Shown here: piece after piece, positions 60,442 to 64,000 of the stretch
How the letters are laid out: each line of letters starts with the position of its first letter
Numbering within the stretch: position 1 is the stretch's first letter
Origin: Comamonas avium
Lineage (GTDB): Bacteria > Pseudomonadota > Gammaproteobacteria > Burkholderiales > Burkholderiaceae_C
DNA length: 64,000 bases
Direction: 5' to 3'
NCBI RefSeq assembly: GCF_014836675.1
Contig: NZ_JACSQK010000009.1
Location: 1-64,000, forward strand
Made by a program: the position numbers and the translations under genes
Notes under the pieces: generated by a model
Seen by the model: the letters and a program-made list of their open reading frames with translations, nothing else
The model's database searches: none
What the model was told of the DNA's origin: nothing

Positions 60442-61545
60442 CTACTTGCGCCAGCGTGCGTCAATGTAGTCGTACAGCGGCGTGGGATCACGCTGCAAGC
60501 TGGTGGGGGCGCTGGGTGAATGAATCGGCGTATTGCTGTTTTTACTGACGTCGGCATAGGCTAATTGCTGCATCCAGGCAGTATCCAGACTGCCATCTGC
60601 TAGCGGACGCGAGTAGATCAGGGCCAGCATGCGCCTGGCTTGGATGTTGCCCATGTCTGAGGCGCGTTTGTAGAGCCTTATTGCTTCTGTGTAATTGGCC
60701 GGTACGCCTTCTCCCCGGTGATAGATGCGCGCTTGGCGAAAGGTTTGCCAGGCGCTGCCAGCCTGGCCGATATTGCCACTGGCATGCATGCGCTGGCTGC
60801 TCTGCTCTGCCATGACCTGCATATTGCGGCGTGCAGCTTCAGAGGTGGCTGAGGCCGCGCGAAACTGTGCAAGCGCTTGGCTGGTCTGGTTTTCTGCGGC
60901 CAGCTCCAGACCCCATTCCACGCGCGCATGGGGGTCATTGGCTTTCACTGCACGTTGCAGGGCCTGCTGTTTGCGTTGCTGCATGGCGTTGTTGACTTGC
61001 GGGGAGGTCGATGCCACATCTGCATCCATCGGGGCTACGTCCTCCAGAAGCAGCCAGTCAAGGTATGCAGCGCGGCCTGGGTCCTGCTGGCGCAGCTCCT
61101 GCAGCCACCTTGGAGCTTTACTGGGCTGGGGGCGCTGACCACAGCCATCAATAGCACACCAGGCCAGGCCTGCACTCGCCAGCGGATGACCGAGTGCATG
61201 GGCACGCTCGAACATGATGTTTGCCTGCGCAGGATCCAGCGGCACATGCAATCCATGCAGCTGTAGCAGACCGAGCTGCCAGATCGCTTGTGCCTGCTGT
61301 TTTCGGGCCTGGGCAGTGCGCGGGGCAGGTGCATTGGCAAGGCTTTGCAGCTCTGCCAGGGCTGGAGACACTGCAGGGGTGCTGGCATCCATGCCGGCAC
61401 TTGGCTTTTGCAACTGCTCAGAGTCAATGCGCGGTGGTGTTTGCGCTTCTTGCACGCTAATGACTGCACGTGGCTGGGCACTTGCTGCGCCCATTGCTAT
61501 GCCAGCCAGCAAAGCGACCACTGTACGTATATAGGGGTGGCTCAT
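60442..61545 (-). CDS. Sel1-like repeat (SLR/TPR) secreted protein
   Basis: 367 residues from MSHPYIRTVVALLAGIAMGA, with a signal peptide cleaved near ASAQ. Helical repeats include ANIMFERAHALGHPLASAGL (the AxxxGxxxAxxxLAxxY type Sel1 pattern), RVEWGLELAAENQTSQALAQ and YTEAIRLYKRASDMGNIQAR. It ends in DPTPLYDYIDARWRK. Likely a periplasmic protein-protein interaction module. It lies 10 bases after the CsgG-like lipoprotein gene, so it is probably in the same operon. Confidence 0.8.
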   Translation of the reverse strand: MSHPYIRTVVALLAGIAMGAASAQPRAVISVQEAQTPPRIDSEQLQKPSAGMDASTPAVSPALAELQSLANAPAPRTAQARKQQAQAIWQLGLLQLHGLHVPLDPAQANIMFERAHALGHPLASAGLAWCAIDGCGQRPQPSKAPRWLQELRQQDPGRAAYLDWLLLEDVAPMDADVASTSPQVNNAMQQRKQQALQRAVKANDPHARVEWGLELAAENQTSQALAQFRAASATSEAARRNMQVMAEQSSQRMHASGNIGQAGSAWQTFRQARIYHRGEGVPANYTEAIRLYKRASDMGNIQARRMLALIYSRPLADGSLDTAWMQQLAYADVSKNSNTPIHSPSAPTSLQRDPTPLYDYIDARWRK

Positions 61546-61555
61546 GATGGTGCTC

Positions 61556-63199
61556 TTATTGCGGGGCAGCTGCGGAAGCTTTGGGTGCTGTGACCTGCCA
61601 CTTGAGGCTGCTTTGACCAACGAGGCTGTCACCACCCGCTGCCTGGCGCAGCTGCACTCCAATGTCTTCCAGAGAGGAGGCCCCCTGCAATGGGCGAAAT
61701 GCTGGTTGCTGCAAGCTGGCAGGCAGCTTGCCTGTCAGGTCATTGGCACTGGCAAAACAGGCTACCCGCTCTTGCCCTGGTATGCCGGCATCAAGCACAA
61801 AACCTGGTGTAGGACTCATCCAGTCCGGGATGCGAATGGCCTGATTGGCGGCAATCCAGCCAGAGCTATTGGTTGCGTTGGGTAACAGGCGGATAACCTG
61901 TTTTTCAGCGTTCTCCATGTAGCAGTACAGGTAGGAGGTGCGTGAGACGGTCGCTGACAAGAAGATTTGCTCACCTGGAAGAAAGTGCTCACGCCCGACC
62001 ATCAGATTTTCTATCTGCATATCAATGTGCGCAGGCTGCCCTTGCTGGCTGGTGTCTGCGGCCATGCTGATGCCAGCGTTATTGACCCAGCCAACGCGCT
62101 GCAAATGACCTTGGGGTGTCAGGCTGACAAAGTTGCGCATGGCCCGTTCGTAGGTCGGGAAATCTAAAACCCCTGTCACCACGAGACGTTCATCTGCCTG
62201 GAATTGGGTCAGAGCCTGGCGCAGTGCGCTGTCATCGGGGGTTTCAGTCTCCAGGTAGCCACGGCGAACCAGCGAGCGACGCACGAGCAGGCTGCGGTTG
62301 GCAGGCCCTGCATCTTCAAACCATTCACGCATCTGTCGAATAAATTCAGGGTGGGTTTGCTCAAGAGTCAGGCATTGCCAATAGGGCACCCGGGCCCACT
62401 TGCCCAAAAGCTCAATCATGGCCAGCTCTACCAATGTACGGATGGCGGGGCCTGAGCCCTGCGCGTAATCCCTGCCGACGTTGAACTGCACACCGTAATT
62501 GCCAATACGCCCTGATAAATCCAGCCCCTGACCTCCGCTGCCAATCACAATTTCGTTGGCTGAATCCAGGCCGGGAATAAAGGTACGGCTGCGAAAGTCA
62601 CCCAGGTGCATTTCAAGGCCAATCACCGTCGAGCGCTTGTTTTGGCTGTACCCCGTCTCCAGGCGCGAGGCAGAGGTGCCTACCTCGACGTTGTTGCTGA
62701 TCACTTGCTGGTCAACGAAAGCCACCGCCCCAGAAACATAGAGTGCAGGTCGCTGCAAGCGAATTTGGTTGTTGTTGAGCAAAAGGGTGGTGAGGTTTTG
62801 TACGGTATCTTGCTGGGCGATATTCACTTCGTAATCCACGAAGCGAAAAGCATTGCTCACGCGAGACATTTGCGACAGGGCCGTCACAATCATTTCTTTG
62901 GTTGCTACCGCAATGCGGCCTGAATAGTCAGGAATGGATTTGCTGGTAATCAGCACCGTTCCCATGCCGCTTTCTCTAAACAGGTGATCCATGCACATCA
63001 AGGAGTCTGAGAAACTGCTCAGCGACCTTGTCGGGCGTACTGCGGGGCGGTTGATTTCAGGTGCGCGCGCATGATAGGGCGCATCTTTGGCGGGACTCAT
63101 CGGTGCACAGCCTGCGAGCAGGCCCACAGCGCTTAGCAAAGCGATCGCGGCTTGCCAGCGGGGATGGCTCGTCAAAGAGAAAGTAGGTAGGTAGGGCAT
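61556..63199 (-). CDS. CsgG-like lipoprotein with PG-binding and DUF4384 domains
   Basis: 547 residues from MPYLPTFSLTSHPRWQAAIA. Lipobox LLAGC near residue 29. The CsgG-like region (about 60-300) contains SLSSFSDSLMCMDHLF, FRFVDYEVNIAQQDTVQN and ALYVSGAVAFVDQQVISNN, ending with IRTLVELAMIELLGKW, as in the curli secretin family. It is followed by a peptidoglycan-binding module (DDSALRQALTQFQADERLVV) and then a DUF4384 domain (REHFLPGEQIFLSATVSRTS, IRIPDWMSPTPGFVLDAG). It probably sits in the outer membrane as a channel or assembly factor. The downstream Sel1 gene and the upstream secreted-protein genes may be its partners. Confidence 0.8.
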   Translation of the reverse strand: MPYLPTFSLTSHPRWQAAIALLSAVGLLAGCAPMSPAKDAPYHARAPEINRPAVRPTRSLSSFSDSLMCMDHLFRESGMGTVLITSKSIPDYSGRIAVATKEMIVTALSQMSRVSNAFRFVDYEVNIAQQDTVQNLTTLLLNNNQIRLQRPALYVSGAVAFVDQQVISNNVEVGTSASRLETGYSQNKRSTVIGLEMHLGDFRSRTFIPGLDSANEIVIGSGGQGLDLSGRIGNYGVQFNVGRDYAQGSGPAIRTLVELAMIELLGKWARVPYWQCLTLEQTHPEFIRQMREWFEDAGPANRSLLVRRSLVRRGYLETETPDDSALRQALTQFQADERLVVTGVLDFPTYERAMRNFVSLTPQGHLQRVGWVNNAGISMAADTSQQGQPAHIDMQIENLMVGREHFLPGEQIFLSATVSRTSYLYCYMENAEKQVIRLLPNATNSSGWIAANQAIRIPDWMSPTPGFVLDAGIPGQERVACFASANDLTGKLPASLQQPAFRPLQGASSLEDIGVQLRQAAGGDSLVGQSSLKWQVTAPKASAAAPQ

Positions 63200-63242
63200 G
63201 GTGGCTCTCAGGGGTTGTGGGGCTTTACTGAAAACCTGCTTT

Positions 63243-63644
63243 TCAACGGCAAATATTGACCAGATCCCCGCGCAACACCACGATCTGATCTCTGCCGCCA
63301 ACGCCAGAGGGGGGCGCTACATTACTGCCAACATCCTGGATGCAGGTTTTACGATTGGCTTGGGTCTCGACCATGCGGTTCACGTCACCGTCGGTATAAA
63401 TTCCATCTTTCTGGTCACTGAACGTCTTCGCTTCATACCGGACAATCTTGGCCTTCAAGCTGGTGGGAATGCCATCGCCTTCCTGATCCAGACCTTTGGA
63501 TACGCCAGGGCCGCCAATCGGCAACTGAAGGTGTTCAACCGGATTTTTAAGCTGAATGGTGTCTTCGCCTGGCGCAGACCAGGAGGCAGGGGCCATCAAG
63601 CTAAGGCCAGCTGCCAAGATCCAACGGGTGATCTGGATACGCAT
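63243..63644 (-). CDS. Small secreted hypothetical protein
   Basis: 133 residues, clear signal peptide (WILAAGLSLMAPASWSAP, cleavage near Ala-24). The mature part is acidic and has two Cys (NRKTCIQDVG, VNICR) at the end. It sits between the CsgG-like gene and the repeat protein in the same direction; the 44-base gap suggests one operon. No family recognised. Could be the chaperone, nucleator or minor subunit of a surface fibre, which is inference from position only. Confidence 0.7.
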   Translation of the reverse strand: MRIQITRWILAAGLSLMAPASWSAPGEDTIQLKNPVEHLQLPIGGPGVSKGLDQEGDGIPTSLKAKIVRYEAKTFSDQKDGIYTDGDVNRMVETQANRKTCIQDVGSNVAPPSGVGGRDQIVVLRGDLVNICR

Positions 63645-63731
63645 GATGCTCTCCTGTGTGCCAGCAATGACACGAAGATGCTGGTGTCAGCGTCTTCGTG
63701 TTCAAGGGGGGGCTTGTGAAGGCCGCACTAT

Positions 63732-64000
63732 TTACTGGCAAGTTACGCAAGCGTTGTTTGTGGAGATGTTCTGCACAGCGGATGACTGGTCAGAGGCATA
63801 GTTGCGCACGGATGTGTTCTTGAGCAGAACCACCTGGGTCAAAGCCTGCTTGACGTCAACATTGCCAACGTTGCTGGCCAGGTTCTGCGAAGCGTAGGCC
63901 TGATCTTCAGCGTAGTTGCTGATGTACGCGCCTTTGCCCACTGTGGCCTGCGTAAGAGCTGCACCGACTTTCACCCCTGCAGTGTTGGAGGAGATGTTCT
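63732..64000 (-). CDS. Repeat-rich secreted protein (partial, 5' end outside the window)
   Basis: Open on the minus strand to the window edge; ends at 63732. Two copies of a roughly 45-residue repeat are visible: ALTQATVGKGAYISNYAEDQ with AYASQNLASNVGNVDVK, and ALTQVVLLKNTSVRNYASDQ with SSAVQNISTN, then the C-terminus NACVTCQ. Alternating polar and small residues, conserved Asn, Gln and Ala (xNYAxDQxxAxQNxxxN), look like a beta-helix or amyloid-type subunit. It ends in a CxxC motif. Likely the major exported subunit of the system encoded with the CsgG-like lipoprotein. Confidence 0.65.
   Translation of the reverse strand, partial: NISSNTAGVKVGAALTQATVGKGAYISNYAEDQAYASQNLASNVGNVDVKQALTQVVLLKNTSVRNYASDQSSAVQNISTNNACVTCQ

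Overview
The window looks like a chromosomal segment of a betaproteobacterium of the Comamonadaceae (Comamonas, Delftia or Acidovorax type). The reasons are the order and style of the core genes (prfB with its frameshift, pepN, fbp, a FimV-like protein, tex), a Bug/TctC-type binding protein, palindromic intergenic repeats of the kind common in that family, and moderately GC-rich codon use. No taxonomic search could be run, so this is inference.

Layout. 1-4300: the C-terminal end of an autotransporter, tRNA-Ser(GGA), an SDR oxidoreductase and a divergent LysR gene broken by a stop at codon 15. 4527-14888: a cobalamin riboswitch followed by a tightly overlapping operon for corrinoid adenosylation (cobO), corrinoid uptake (btuF, btuC, btuD-like), cobalt handling (cobW) and aerobic cobalt chelation (cobN with ChlI/ChlD-type partners). 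It ends near a 7-bp tandem repeat.

15785-22622: the most unusual part. It starts with a decapitated two-partner-secretion transporter (cdiB/fhaC type) and continues as an array of thirteen copies or fragments of two related small lipoprotein families. The lipoproteins are interleaved with C-terminal tails that look like the end of a CdiA/FHA exoprotein, a toxin-terminus fragment, a frameshifted immunity-like gene and one intact immunity-like gene. In five places a tail stop overlaps a lipoprotein start as ATGA, and the unit B-lipoprotein/tail/A-lipoprotein is repeated three times. I read it as the remains and recombination products of a contact-dependent inhibition (CDI/Bcp-like) locus.

22782-31951: accessory genes. 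These are two VOC proteins, a small P-loop kinase-like protein, a LysE exporter, an SOS pair (umuD-like plus a Cho/UvrC-like nuclease) with a LexA box, a divergent AraC/SDR pair, a minimal tyrosine recombinase and secreted proteins. 32073-34982: an A+T-richer dat-ddc pair for 1,3-diaminopropane synthesis that closely resembles Acinetobacter genes, probably a recent acquisition. 35507-37822: small orphan genes.

38201-48283: a divergent catabolic cluster. On the minus strand are a cyclase-family hydrolase, a branched-chain-amino-acid-type binding protein and a PRISE-type reductase. On the plus strand are an IclR regulator, a thiolase with its DUF35 partner, a Bug binding protein and an ADP-forming acyl-CoA ligase. 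The set suggests uptake, ring opening or reduction, CoA activation and thiolysis of an unidentified carboxylic acid. A restriction-enzyme (GmrSD-like) remnant follows.

49086-64000: conserved core genes (tRNA-Thr(CGT), fbp, pepN, prfB, FimV-like, DUF72, tex), then a minus-strand group with a TPR/Sel1 protein, a CsgG-like lipoprotein, a small secreted protein and the C-terminus of a repeat-rich secreted protein. This group may be a curli-like or surface-fibre export system that continues beyond the window.
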